Assembly: GCA_014238825.1 (NCBI GenBank)
Contig: JABAAI010000013.1
Span: 1-15,729 of the forward strand
Reading direction: 5' to 3'
DNA length: 15,729 bases
DNA from: Leptospirales bacterium
Lineage (GTDB): Bacteria; Spirochaetota; Leptospiria; Leptospirales; Leptonemataceae
Part shown: positions 1 to 7,016 of the stretch, one piece after another
Layout: each line of letters starts with the position of its first letter
Position numbering within the stretch: position 1 is the stretch's first letter
Notes under the pieces: generated by a model
The model's database searches: none
The model's input: the letters and a program-made list of their open reading frames with translations, nothing else
What the model was told of the DNA's origin: nothing
Made by a program: the position numbers and the translations under genes

Positions 1-463
1 CTTTTTCTGCTTGCTTCTGAAAACTAAGCTTGTCTATTAATTCGATAATTTTAGCGAGGACGTAACCACTTTGAATTTTATTTTTTAATTCATTGAATAT
101 TTCTCCAATTTTGTATTCTATGCTATCGGAGCTCTTTGCTTCTTCAGCCAAAGTTTTAAGGTATGGAAAGAGCTTAAAATCGACAAATTCTTTTAGGTCA
201 TCACCCGTCTTTATTTTATGGTGATCAATCTCGCCCTTTTTATTTTTAGGCACTGCCCATTTTTGCCACTGAAATTCCTTGTTTAGGATTGGCGTATAAT
301 TCTTATTTCTTAGCTTAGCATCATCTTCATTGTCGATTTCTAAATTACTCAAATATTTTAAAAACAATACCCAAGAAGTCTGCTCTATGTAGTCTAATTC
401 ACTACTGCAACCTGCATCCTTGCGAAGCTCATCGTCAATGTTCTTAAAAATTTGCTCAAACAT
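1..463 (-). CDS. hsdM: Type I restriction-modification DNA methyltransferase subunit HsdM, N-terminal part (truncated by window edge)
   Basis: Reading the minus strand from an ATG at 463 gives 154 open codons that run off the left edge. The start, MFEQIFKNIDDELRKDAGCS, followed by SELDYIEQTSWVLFLKYL (residues 21-38), is the hallmark of the HsdM N-terminal helical domain, which contacts target DNA and the specificity subunit. In the family, HsdM with HsdS methylates adenine at a split recognition site and with HsdR forms the restriction complex. The catalytic SAM-binding and NPPF-type motifs lie beyond the window, so activity cannot be judged. No Shine-Dalgarno is visible before the ATG; upstream is a 167-base divergent gap shared with lemA. 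Restriction genes are often mobile, so this edge may be an accessory region, but no mobile element is seen. Confidence in the family is high because the opening motif is so typical. Confidence 0.88.
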   Translation of the reverse strand, partial: MFEQIFKNIDDELRKDAGCSSELDYIEQTSWVLFLKYLSNLEIDNEDDAKLRNKNYTPILNKEFQWQKWAVPKNKKGEIDHHKIKTGDDLKEFVDFKLFPYLKTLAEEAKSSDSIEYKIGEIFNELKNKIQSGYVLAKIIELIDKLSFQKQAEK

Positions 464-630
464 AACTAAGTTGTGATTAAAATTCTAGTATAGATAATCA
501 CTGCTAACTATTCTTAAAGATGAGTCTTAACTGGCAATGTAATTTTTGATTTTAGCAATTTTTTTCTTATCTCTTAGATAAATTTGAAAACTTAGTTGAT
601 AAATGAGGGCTGTTTATAAATCATGTTCTC

Positions 631-1218
631 ATGAAATTATTTGTACGGCTATTTTTAGTACTGAACATAATTTTTCTGACGAACTGTAGCTATAATAGCT
701 TGGTTACTTTGGATGAAGAGGTTGTAGCTTCTTGGTCTGAAGTTCTAAATCAATATAAGAGAAGGTCGGATTTAATTCCCAACTTAGTAAAGGTTGTTAA
801 AGGTTATGCTAAACATGAAAACGAAACGTTGGTTCAAGTAATTGAGGCTCGCTCTAAGGCGACTTCTATTCAAGCAAGTCCAGAGTTACTCAAAAATCCG
901 CAGGCTTTCCGTTCCTTCCAGAAAGCTCAAGGTAAATTATCTTCTGCTTTATCTCGTTTGATGTTGGTTGTAGAGCGGTATCCAGATTTAAAAGCAAACA
1001 CTCAGTTTACAAACTTACAGGCATCGCTTGAGGGAACTGAAAACCGCATTACAGTATCACGAAATCGCTATATCAAAAGCATCAAGCTCTATAATACTAA
1101 AGTCCGCAAGTTTCCCGCCAATATAACCGCCAATATTTTTGGTTTTAACACAAAACCAAACTTTAGTGTGGACAATGAAGAAGAGATAAAAAAGGCACCA
1201 GAAGTAAACTTTGAATAG
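631..1218 (+). CDS. lemA: LemA family lipoprotein
   Basis: A 195-residue LemA family protein. Residues 1-18 form a short hydrophobic signal ending in the lipobox-like L16-T17-N18-C19, so the mature protein is predicted to be a lipoprotein anchored at Cys19 and facing the periplasm. The LemA core is clear: YNSLVTLDEEVVASWSEVLN followed by QYKRRSDLIPNLVKVVKGYA, a long helical body, and the conserved C-terminal ending KAPEVNF. LemA proteins are helical-bundle envelope proteins of poorly defined function, often encoded beside TPM-domain proteins, as here. It leads a four-gene operon; the next gene begins 19 bases after its stop. An out-of-frame ATG at 623 gives only three codons and its TGA overlaps the lemA ATG (ATGA). 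No good Shine-Dalgarno precedes the start, but signal peptide and family alignment support it. Confidence 0.93.
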   Translation: MKLFVRLFLVLNIIFLTNCSYNSLVTLDEEVVASWSEVLNQYKRRSDLIPNLVKVVKGYAKHENETLVQVIEARSKATSIQASPELLKNPQAFRSFQKAQGKLSSALSRLMLVVERYPDLKANTQFTNLQASLEGTENRITVSRNRYIKSIKLYNTKVRKFPANITANIFGFNTKPNFSVDNEEEIKKAPEVNFE

Positions 1219-1237
1219 TGAATAGTTTTTAATTAAT

Positions 1238-2224
1238 ATGGCTTACCTCGCTTATAGATTAAAGAGGCAAAGACTTTTAGCTTATACTTATATCCTTTCT
1301 TTGCTCCTGATATCCTTAGCATCTTTTTTATCTTTTGAAAGTACTCCGCTTTTTGCTCAAGATTTGGTACCCTTAGCTAAGCTCTCGGGACGGATAAACG
1401 ACACCGCAAATTTTTTGCAAGTTTCTGAGAGGCGTGAATTAGAAAGTATCTTAGCAACTTTTGAGAAAAACAAAGGCGCTCAAATAGTCCTTTTAACAAT
1501 ACCAAGTGTCCAGCCAGAAACTATAGAAGCCTATTCGATTCGTCTGGCCGAAGCATGGAAGATTGGTCGCAAAAATATCGATGATGGTATTATTTTGCTT
1601 ATCGCTAAAAAAGAGAAAAGGATGCGAATAGAGGTCGGCTATGGACTAGAGGGCGTGATGACAGATATTCTTTCTAAGCAGATTATAGACGAGATTATTA
1701 GGCCTTCTTTTAGAGCAGGGAATTTTTACGAGGGTATTCGAAATGGATTAAGTGCTATTGTTCAGGTGGTGTCTGGCGAGGAGCTTCCTGCTCCTAAGTC
1801 AAAGTCTGCGAAAGGTCTCTTTTCTAACAATAGGTTTATGCTATTTATCTTTGCAATTATTCTGTTTTTTCTGAGTATTGCTTTGCGTTCATTCTTAGGT
1901 GATGGTTTTGGTTTTTTTCTTACTATAGTCATCGGTGTTGTCATCGGCTATTTTTTGCTTTCTTGGGTCACCGCTTTAATCATTTCATTTTTTGTTTCAT
2001 TCTTCAGTTTGCGAACTGGAGGACTAGGCGGTTCTACTCGTACTGGGATGGGCTACTATGGCGGTTTTGGCGGAGGTTTCGGGAGAGGTGGCTTCGGTGG
2101 GGGCTTGGTGGCGGATTCGGAGGTGGCCTTGGTGGAGGTTTTGGTGGTGGAGGCGCTTCTGGAGGGTGGTAAAAATATCATAACTAGGAAGCAGATATTA
2201 TTTATAATTAAAGGAGCATTATAA
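1238..2224 (+). CDS. TPM-domain membrane protein (YgcG-like) with Gly-rich C-terminus; apparent frameshift near the end
   Basis: Residues 1-41 are a signal peptide ending near LFAQ. Residues 47-180 are a TPM domain, with LSGRINDTANFL, AWKIGRKNIDDGIILLIAKK and VGYGLEGVMTDI as typical blocks. Hydrophobic segments follow at about 200-258 (two or three membrane passes), then a Gly/Phe-rich tail. As read, the frame leaves the Gly-rich pattern at residue 290, continues with an atypical 39-residue tail and stops at 2222-2224, overlapping the next ATG by one base (TAATG). The usual family ending, Gly-rich closing with GGGGASGGW, is present in the -1 frame and stops at 2170-2172. One extra G in the G-run at 2099-2103 would restore a 311-residue protein. 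I therefore infer a sequencing indel or a real late frameshift. TPM domains act in membrane-protein turnover or phosphatase-like roles in other lineages; the function here is unknown. LemA and a second TPM protein are its neighbours. Confidence 0.88.
   Translation: MAYLAYRLKRQRLLAYTYILSLLLISLASFLSFESTPLFAQDLVPLAKLSGRINDTANFLQVSERRELESILATFEKNKGAQIVLLTIPSVQPETIEAYSIRLAEAWKIGRKNIDDGIILLIAKKEKRMRIEVGYGLEGVMTDILSKQIIDEIIRPSFRAGNFYEGIRNGLSAIVQVVSGEELPAPKSKSAKGLFSNNRFMLFIFAIILFFLSIALRSFLGDGFGFFLTIVIGVVIGYFLLSWVTALIISFFVSFFSLRTGGLGGSTRTGMGYYGGFGGGFGRGGFGGGLVADSEVALVEVLVVEALLEGGKNIITRKQILFIIKGAL
2099..2103 (+). other. Probable frameshift site: run of five G in the Gly-rich tail of the TPM gene
   Basis: The codons are GGT GGG GGC TTG as read. 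Adding one G gives GGT GGG GGG CTT GGT GGC GGA and continues as an uninterrupted Gly/Phe/Leu-rich tail to ASGGW and TAA at 2170-2172, the ending expected for this family. The heptamer here (T GGG GGC) is not a perfect X-XXY-YYZ slippery site, because the P-site codon would mispair at its first base after a -1 slip. A homopolymer sequencing error or a true indel is therefore likelier than programmed frameshifting; transcriptional slippage on G5 is possible but less usual. Confidence 0.7.
2211..2216 (+). promoter_or_regulatory. Strong Shine-Dalgarno for the second TPM gene
   Basis: AAGGAG lies seven bases before the ATG at 2224, ideal spacing. It is the only strong Shine-Dalgarno I found in front of any gene in the window. 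It fixes the start of the downstream gene and allows independent initiation even if the upstream frame ends early at 2172. Confidence 0.75.
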
Positions 2225-2724
2225 TGAATAAAATAATTAGAATTTTAAGGCATCTATTTCTTGGTAATTGGCTTGTTCGTTCTTATTTTTCAAAAACAGA
2301 CCTTGTTAAAATAAAAGAACACATTGCTAAATCAGAATTACAGCATCGCTCCGAGATTCGTTTTGCTATTGAAAGTAAAATGGATTTTTCCCAATTACTT
2401 GGCAATCTTGACTCACGTAAAAGGGCTATCGATGTTTTCTCAAACTTGCGCATTTGGGATACCGAAGAAAATAGTGGTGTTTTGATTTACTTGCTTTTGG
2501 CCGACCATAAAATAGAAATTATTGCTGATAGAGGTATTCATTCCGTCTTGGGCCATGATTATTGGGGAAAAATAATTAAAGAAATATTAGAGTATTTTAA
2601 GCGTAAAGAATATTGTGATGGCATTATCTATGGTATCGATGAGATCACAGCTCGAATGATAGAAATTTTTCCTAAACAAGGTGATGATCCAAATGAGCTT
2701 AGCGATGAGGTAGTAATAATTTAG
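2224..2724 (+). CDS. TPM-domain protein, soluble form
   Basis: A 166-residue protein without a signal peptide or clear membrane segment. The TPM-type core runs from about residue 27 to 150. Its typical blocks are VFSNLRIWDTEENSGVLIYL (71-90), then LLADHKIEIIADRGIHSVLG (91-110), and a final IFPKQGDDPNELSDE. This short TPM class commonly accompanies LemA and the membrane-bound TPM protein, which are the two genes upstream. It is predicted to lie in the cytoplasm or be peripheral to the membrane; the N-terminal residues 1-22 are basic and moderately hydrophobic (IIRILRHLFLGNWLV) and could bind a membrane surface. Its biochemical function is not known. The start is well supported by AAGGAG seven bases upstream. 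The next gene starts seven bases after its stop, consistent with one transcript. Confidence 0.9.
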   Translation: MNKIIRILRHLFLGNWLVRSYFSKTDLVKIKEHIAKSELQHRSEIRFAIESKMDFSQLLGNLDSRKRAIDVFSNLRIWDTEENSGVLIYLLLADHKIEIIADRGIHSVLGHDYWGKIIKEILEYFKRKEYCDGIIYGIDEITARMIEIFPKQGDDPNELSDEVVII

Positions 2725-2731
2725 AGCAAAT

Positions 2732-3355
2732 ATGAGTGATAATGTACTTTATTTAATTATATTTTTTGTAGGTATGATTTCGCCTAGCTATTGGTTGACT
2801 AGGTATCTTAGCGGGCATGTTACCAATACTAAAGTTATCAGAATCAATCATTGGATCTATTTAACATTGTCATTGTTTACTCTATTTGTTTTTATATTAT
2901 TAAATGCCTTTGATGTGCCTCATGCAGGTGATGATGTTTATTATTTTATAGGACCATATATTCTTTGCTTTTGGAATATTTTGCTTTTATCCAGATGCAG
3001 TGAGATATTTTATATGTTTTTCCTTAGTGGTTATGAGGATTTGAGTCATAAAAACGTAAAACATTTGAGCTTTAATCTACTTTTTCGTAGCTATCTAGAA
3101 ATTTTTATCAATTTTGCATTGATGTATTTGCTTTTTCCTATTTACTTTTGGAAAAATGAGAACGGACCTCAAAATATTATTGATGCTCTTCATTTTAGTG
3201 GGCTTGTAATTACAACATTAGGCTATGCGGACGCTATTCCTGATTATTGGTTATTACAATGCTTAAGTATTTTTGAGGGACATGCTGTTTATATATTACT
3301 ATTAATAACCTTTACTATTTATGTTAGCACCAATGATAATGGTACAAAAGATTAA
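2732..3355 (+). CDS. Small multi-pass membrane protein with K+-channel-like pore loop (TTLGYAD)
   Basis: A 207-residue membrane protein with hydrophobic segments near residues 5-25, 40-60, 70-98, 118-140 and 174-199. Between the last two, residues 151-170 (DALHFSGLVITTLGYADAIP) match the pore helix and selectivity filter of two-TM K+-channel pores, where TT(V/L)GYGD is the usual core. Here the second glycine is replaced by alanine (T161-T162-L163-G164-Y165-A166-D167). The helix after it, QCLSIFEGHAVYILLLITFTI, resembles an inner pore helix with a Gly hinge (G183). I see no RCK/TrkA-N domain, cyclic-nucleotide domain or Arg-rich voltage sensor, and the protein ends soon after the last helix. 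It is the last gene of the LemA/TPM operon, seven bases after the previous stop, before a likely terminator. Channel function is inference from the pore motif; it could instead be a non-conducting relative. Confidence 0.72.
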   Translation: MSDNVLYLIIFFVGMISPSYWLTRYLSGHVTNTKVIRINHWIYLTLSLFTLFVFILLNAFDVPHAGDDVYYFIGPYILCFWNILLLSRCSEIFYMFFLSGYEDLSHKNVKHLSFNLLFRSYLEIFINFALMYLLFPIYFWKNENGPQNIIDALHFSGLVITTLGYADAIPDYWLLQCLSIFEGHAVYILLLITFTIYVSTNDNGTKD

Positions 3356-3382
3356 TGCTTTGCTTTTGTGCTGTCCTTTGCT

Positions 3383-3410
3383 CTTTTCTTAGAAGAGAAG
3401 TTATTTTTTT
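3383..3410 (+). terminator. Probable intrinsic terminator of the lemA-TPM-TPM-channel operon
   Basis: A seven-pair stem (CTTTTCT at 3383-3389 with AGAAGAG-type partner at 3394-3400, one G-U pair, four-base loop) is followed at once by TTATTTTTTT (3401-3410). It lies 28 bases after the channel gene stop. The T-tract overlaps the last codons of the convergent DUF2062 gene. A second perfect inverted repeat (ACAAAAG 3344-3350 / CTTTTGT 3363-3369) sits just upstream across the stop codon. Read on the minus strand neither hairpin is followed by a T-tract, so this looks one-directional. The stem is AT-rich and its strength is uncertain. Confidence 0.5.
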
Positions 3411-3979
3411 CTGACGATAAACTTTTTTTCCCACTGCTTTAGCGTCATATTTAAACGCTGTGCTTTTTTAGTGCGATAAAGATTTATAATATGAATTGAA
3501 GTGAAGTAGCTAATAATAGACAAGGGAATGGTGATTATAAGACTTCCTATAAATAGTGGCCATAACAATGAATTATAAATATACTTAAACCAGAGGGTGA
3601 CTCCATCCCATAAATTTAGCTCGCTAGTCATTACTAGTACAGCTTTTATTTGTTGAAAACTAGTTAATTCTATTTTAGTTCCTAAGGAATCCAAGATGAA
3701 AAAGCCACATAAATAATAAGTAAAATAAATGAAGGGCATAGTAAAGGGGTTTGTTAGCCATAATATAGCTAAGGCAATGGCTAAATTAAATTTCATCTTA
3801 AAAAAACGAAAAATAAACCAGTTCGCTAATACTAAGGGAGTTTGTATTCCAATAAGAGGTAGAAAGGCCCACAAAGTTCCTATCAAAACACTCATCCCTA
3901 ATTCTTTTGATGGTGTGTTTGATCTTTTAATTGGTGCAATAACTTTATGATATATTAGTGCTTTTAGTTTTTTAAACAT
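3401..3979 (-). CDS. DUF2062 family membrane protein
   Basis: A 192-residue membrane protein matching the DUF2062 pattern. Residues 29-53 hold the P41-x-x-G44-x-Q46-T-P motif in a hydrophobic hairpin, and residues 76-82 are TNPFTMP, the conserved N-P-x-T turn between membrane segments. Further hydrophobic segments lie at about 66-96 and 136-162, and the C-terminal 30 residues are strongly basic (RTKKAQRLNMTLKQWEKKF). The function of the family is not established; it often sits next to envelope or lipid-related genes. It begins 26 bases after the UPF0182 stop on the same strand, so it is probably the last gene of the minus-strand block. No Shine-Dalgarno is visible. Its last codons overlap the terminator-like T-tract of the convergent operon. 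Confidence 0.85.
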   Translation of the reverse strand: MFKKLKALIYHKVIAPIKRSNTPSKELGMSVLIGTLWAFLPLIGIQTPLVLANWFIFRFFKMKFNLAIALAILWLTNPFTMPFIYFTYYLCGFFILDSLGTKIELTSFQQIKAVLVMTSELNLWDGVTLWFKYIYNSLLWPLFIGSLIITIPLSIISYFTSIHIINLYRTKKAQRLNMTLKQWEKKFIVRKK

Positions 3980-4005
3980 ATTAGGATAATAGCTTTCTTA
4001 TTTGC

Positions 4006-6864
4006 TCATCGATTGATTTGTTTTAATACTTTTTTGAGCTGTGTCATATTCTTACCAAAAGCATCCCAATCGCCTCGGGCAGCAGCATTTTGAACTTTTA
4101 AAAAAACAGCTTGAGCTTTATTCGCAATATTCTTTAAATTCAAATTAGCAGACAACTCGCTATTGCTTTTATCAGCATCTTTTTTTGTAGTACCCTTCGT
4201 GCTTAATTCTAATAAGGCATCTTTTAGGTTCTCTCCCATAACAAGATTAGTGTTATCTGCAACAATTACTCGGCGTAGTTCAGGAAATGGTGAGTTGGTA
4301 CTTTGCAAATATATTGGTTCTATGTAGAGCAGAGTATTTGCTATTGGAATTGTAAGTAGGTTGCCTCTAATGACACGTGAGCCTTGTTGATTCCACAGGG
4401 TTAGGTCTTTACTGATATTTGGTTCTTGATCGATGCGAGATTCGATTTGCATTGGACCGTAGCTTTGACGTGATCTAGGGAAATCATAGACGATAATTTT
4501 ACCATAAGGACTTTTTTTAACTATGTTATTTGTGATGTTATTTTTGATGTTACTTTTATTGAGTTTTTTGTTCTCTTTTACAGTTGGTTTTCTACTTAGA
4601 GGATAATCACAGCGAGCACCCATCCAAGCGATTATGTTTTCTTTATTATTAGGCACAAAGGGTAGCATTAGTACGTACTCTTCTTTCTTTTCACCGGGCA
4701 GTTTAATAAGGGTATAGTATGGCTCCACTTTTTGGCTTTGGCCAGAGTAAAGTTCATTGGCTATTTGCCAGCGATCTTCTAAGTTATAAAATGCACGTGG
4801 GTCATCCATGTGATAATCAGCATAAATAGAGGCTTGGATTAGGAAAAGATTTTCTGCATGTCGCATATGACTTTGTAAAAAATCTGGCATTTCATGCAGT
4901 GGTTTAAATAAATCTGGAAAAAATATAGACCAAGCTGTTGCGATAGGGTCACTTGGATCAACAAGGTAAAAACTCATAGTGCCATCGTAGGCATCAATTG
5001 TGATTTTAACAGAATTACGAATATAATTTATGCCGTAAAATTGTTCCAGATATCTTTCTTGATTACTCTGAGTGGCTACTTTCATGGGATGCCCCTCTAG
5101 AGTTGCACTATATGGAAAGCGTTTTGAGCTGGTATAAGCATCCATCATCCAGTAGAGTCTTCCATCCTTTCCTAAAACGAGATAGGGGTCAGAATCATAT
5201 TTGAGAAAAGGAGCAACTAGGCGGACGGCTTGGTGGATATTTCTTCTAAAAAGGATGCGCGATTTATCATTAATATAGCGTGATATAATAAATTTTGAAG
5301 TATCAAACTCGGATGCTATCAGCAAGTAGCGTAAGCCACTGCCTAGTTTGAAGCCTCCCTTGCCTTGGTAAACTGTTTCGGCAAAATTTTGCTCTAGAGG
5401 ATAATCTATTTCTTTAAGAGAAGTATTAACAACGACATAATCATTATTTAACTCACCGTAATAAATTTCTGGACGCTTTACAGAGGGTATCCCTGCTTTT
5501 GTTATTAGAGAGGGGAAGTCTCGGATCCAGAGATGAGGTAGCCCGGCATCAGTAACTTCATTTGATGGTGACATAGCGAGGCCATAGCCGTGAGTATATT
5601 GTAGGTGGCGAGACTCCCAAGTCTTAGATCGAGTAGGGAGGCTGTCTTTGTTTAGTTCACGGGCTGCAATCATTACCTGACGAACTTTGTCTCCTAGCTG
5701 ATAGCGATCTATGTCAACATCTGCAAATTCGTAGTATTGGCGAATTTCTTGCAGTTGACTAAGTGTCGCTTGGATGGGACGATAATCCCAGAGTCTAATA
5801 TTATTTATGGTCTCTTGATTATTGCTAATGTCGCTAAGCCTCAAGTTCCCTTTTGGAGAAAATTTACTTCGTTTTATATTACTTAATCCGTAGCCCTCCC
5901 GGGTATAGTTAATGCTATGCTTAATATAAGTTTTCTCTGCTAAGAATTCATTGGGGTTTATGCTTACAAAGTGGACTATTCCAGGATATATTCTTAAAAT
6001 TATAAAATATGCAATAATCCACGTTCCAAAAGTTGCGAGTGGTATTTTCCAGTAATTGAGACTATTATACCGGCGCCAAAATCCAAGGATAGCAAGCACT
6101 ACTGCAAAAAGTATTCCTAAATAGGAAATTATAGAATAGGCATATGAACGAGCATTTACATCGATATAAGAGGCTCCGGCTACCTTCTCAGAACTGCCAT
6201 CATATATAAGGTGATACTTACCTAGATAAAAATCGACGCTAAAAACAATAATAAAAAGACTAGCAATTATGCTTAGTTGAGGAATTGCGAGAGGAATTAT
6301 TTTTTTAAGCTCTAAATATCTACTATTAATATTTTCTGAATAGAGCGTTGAAAAATAAGATATAGCAGAAATTATAAAGGAGATAACAAGGGTGAATTTC
6401 AAGTAATTTAGAGATCCCTGATATAATGCTAGACGAAACATATAGAATGAAGCATCTTTATCATAGATAGGATCATTTAAGCCATAGTCTGGGGCGTATA
6501 GAGCAAGAACAAATGTCTCTGCCAGCTGATTTAGCATAGGTCCATTGATAGTAAAAAGAACAAAGAGGGCAAAGGCGATAACTAGGTAATGGATGACCCT
6601 AACTCTTGAAACATTGAGATGGAAGATGCGATAGAGCGAAATAAAATAGCTCGCCATATAGAAAAAACTGGCTATAGCAACACCCAGTATATAAAGTAAA
6701 AATTCTAGTTTTATCTGCTTTTCCCAGACTTGAGTATATGAGTGGCTAGCATACCAGAGGTAATCTACAAAATAAAAGCTACCAAAACGAAAAAGAATAA
6801 ATGAGATAAAAAGAAGAAGAGCAAAACCGATACCGGCGAATTTAATGATTTTTTGTTTATCCAT
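4006..6864 (-). CDS. UPF0182 family seven-pass membrane protein with large extracytoplasmic region
   Basis: At 952 residues this is near the full length of the family. Seven hydrophobic segments fall at about 9-31, 52-75, 88-112, 154-175, 192-214, 242-262 and 274-298, followed by a large soluble region of about 650 residues. Family-typical blocks are visible, including DYLWY, RSKFSPKGNLRLSDI, YTHGYGLAMSPSNEVTDAGL, MLPFVPNNKENIIAWMGARC, DQEPNISKDLTLWNQQGSRV and the C-terminal AAARGDWDAFGKNMTQLKKVL. The biochemical role of UPF0182 is not known. A Lys/Asn-rich stretch at about residues 754-787 interrupts the ARCD...PYGKIIVYDF junction that is short in relatives, and contains a tetrapeptide repeat (SNIK-NNIT-NNIV, 771-782). 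It follows the MCE genes in the same direction with DUF2062 behind it. No Shine-Dalgarno is seen; the start is supported by the basic N-terminus before the first TM segment. Confidence 0.92.
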   Translation of the reverse strand: MDKQKIIKFAGIGFALLLFISFILFRFGSFYFVDYLWYASHSYTQVWEKQIKLEFLLYILGVAIASFFYMASYFISLYRIFHLNVSRVRVIHYLVIAFALFVLFTINGPMLNQLAETFVLALYAPDYGLNDPIYDKDASFYMFRLALYQGSLNYLKFTLVISFIISAISYFSTLYSENINSRYLELKKIIPLAIPQLSIIASLFIIVFSVDFYLGKYHLIYDGSSEKVAGASYIDVNARSYAYSIISYLGILFAVVLAILGFWRRYNSLNYWKIPLATFGTWIIAYFIILRIYPGIVHFVSINPNEFLAEKTYIKHSINYTREGYGLSNIKRSKFSPKGNLRLSDISNNQETINNIRLWDYRPIQATLSQLQEIRQYYEFADVDIDRYQLGDKVRQVMIAARELNKDSLPTRSKTWESRHLQYTHGYGLAMSPSNEVTDAGLPHLWIRDFPSLITKAGIPSVKRPEIYYGELNNDYVVVNTSLKEIDYPLEQNFAETVYQGKGGFKLGSGLRYLLIASEFDTSKFIISRYINDKSRILFRRNIHQAVRLVAPFLKYDSDPYLVLGKDGRLYWMMDAYTSSKRFPYSATLEGHPMKVATQSNQERYLEQFYGINYIRNSVKITIDAYDGTMSFYLVDPSDPIATAWSIFFPDLFKPLHEMPDFLQSHMRHAENLFLIQASIYADYHMDDPRAFYNLEDRWQIANELYSGQSQKVEPYYTLIKLPGEKKEEYVLMLPFVPNNKENIIAWMGARCDYPLSRKPTVKENKKLNKSNIKNNITNNIVKKSPYGKIIVYDFPRSRQSYGPMQIESRIDQEPNISKDLTLWNQQGSRVIRGNLLTIPIANTLLYIEPIYLQSTNSPFPELRRVIVADNTNLVMGENLKDALLELSTKGTTKKDADKSNSELSANLNLKNIANKAQAVFLKVQNAAARGDWDAFGKNMTQLKKVLKQINR
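4521..4556 (-). repeat. Three imperfect 12-bp tandem repeats inside the UPF0182 gene
   Basis: On the plus strand the units are CTATGTTATTTG (4521-4532), TGATGTTATTTT (4533-4544) and TGATGTTACTTT (4545-4556). On the coding strand they give the tetrapeptides SNIK, NNIT and NNIV (residues 771-782). The unit length is a multiple of three, so copies change protein length without breaking the frame. They lie in the Lys/Asn-rich insertion that relatives appear to lack, suggesting growth by replication slippage. Confidence 0.7.
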
Positions 6865-6875
6865 TTGTTTTTTTA

Positions 6876-7016
6876 TTATAGATACCTAAGAAAAACTATC
6901 ACTGCTGTTACGACTACTACTATCATTAATATTATTAGCCATGGAAACAGAACACATAATACAGTATATTTTTGTTTCTGTTTTTGTAAAAAGCTGTCTA
7001 AAAAGCTGTCAACCAA
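6876..7016 (-). CDS. Possible small single-TM protein (46 residues, TTG start)
   Basis: The 133-base gap between the second MCE gene and UPF0182 holds an open frame from TTG (7016-7014) to TAA (6878-6876). It encodes a polar, Lys/Gln-rich N-terminal part containing a DSFL-DSFL repeat and KQKQK, then about 25 strongly hydrophobic residues with a PWLIILMIVVVV core, ending in FLRYL. That is the layout of a small inner-membrane protein. It overlaps the end of the MCE gene by 19 bases in another frame and stops 11 bases before the UPF0182 ATG, which fits translational coupling on both sides. Against it: no ATG or GTG start ahead of the TM segment, no Shine-Dalgarno, and the DSFL repeat comes from a 12-bp tandem duplication. 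A chance hydrophobic frame in AT-rich DNA cannot be excluded. I recognise no family. Confidence 0.35.
   Translation of the reverse strand: MVDSFLDSFLQKQKQKYTVLCVLFPWLIILMIVVVVTAVIVFLRYL
6987..7010 (-). repeat. Perfect 12-bp tandem duplication at the end of the MCE gene
   Basis: The unit TAAAAAGCTGTC occurs twice in a row (6987-6998 and 6999-7010). On the coding strand it reads GACAGCTTTTTA twice. The TAG stop of the MCE gene (7000-6998) is created at the junction of the two copies. In the overlapping small frame the same duplication encodes DSFL twice. With only one copy the MCE frame would run on to AWLTAFYKNRNK and stop 14 residues later within the gap. Confidence 0.85.

Noticed and set aside
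546..580. TTGATT with TAGATA as a lemA promoter
   Set aside because: Spacing of about 23 bases is outside the usual range, and other pairs in 464-630 are no better.
2040..2166. GG-rich repetitive stretch as a CRISPR-like or regulatory repeat
   Set aside because: It is explained by Gly codons of the TPM protein tail; units are irregular and have no spacer pattern.
7010..7015. TTGACA on the minus strand at the end of the MCE gene as a promoter for UPF0182
   Set aside because: The only hexamer at 17 bases is TTACAA, a poor -10, and the nearest TATACT is much too far away.
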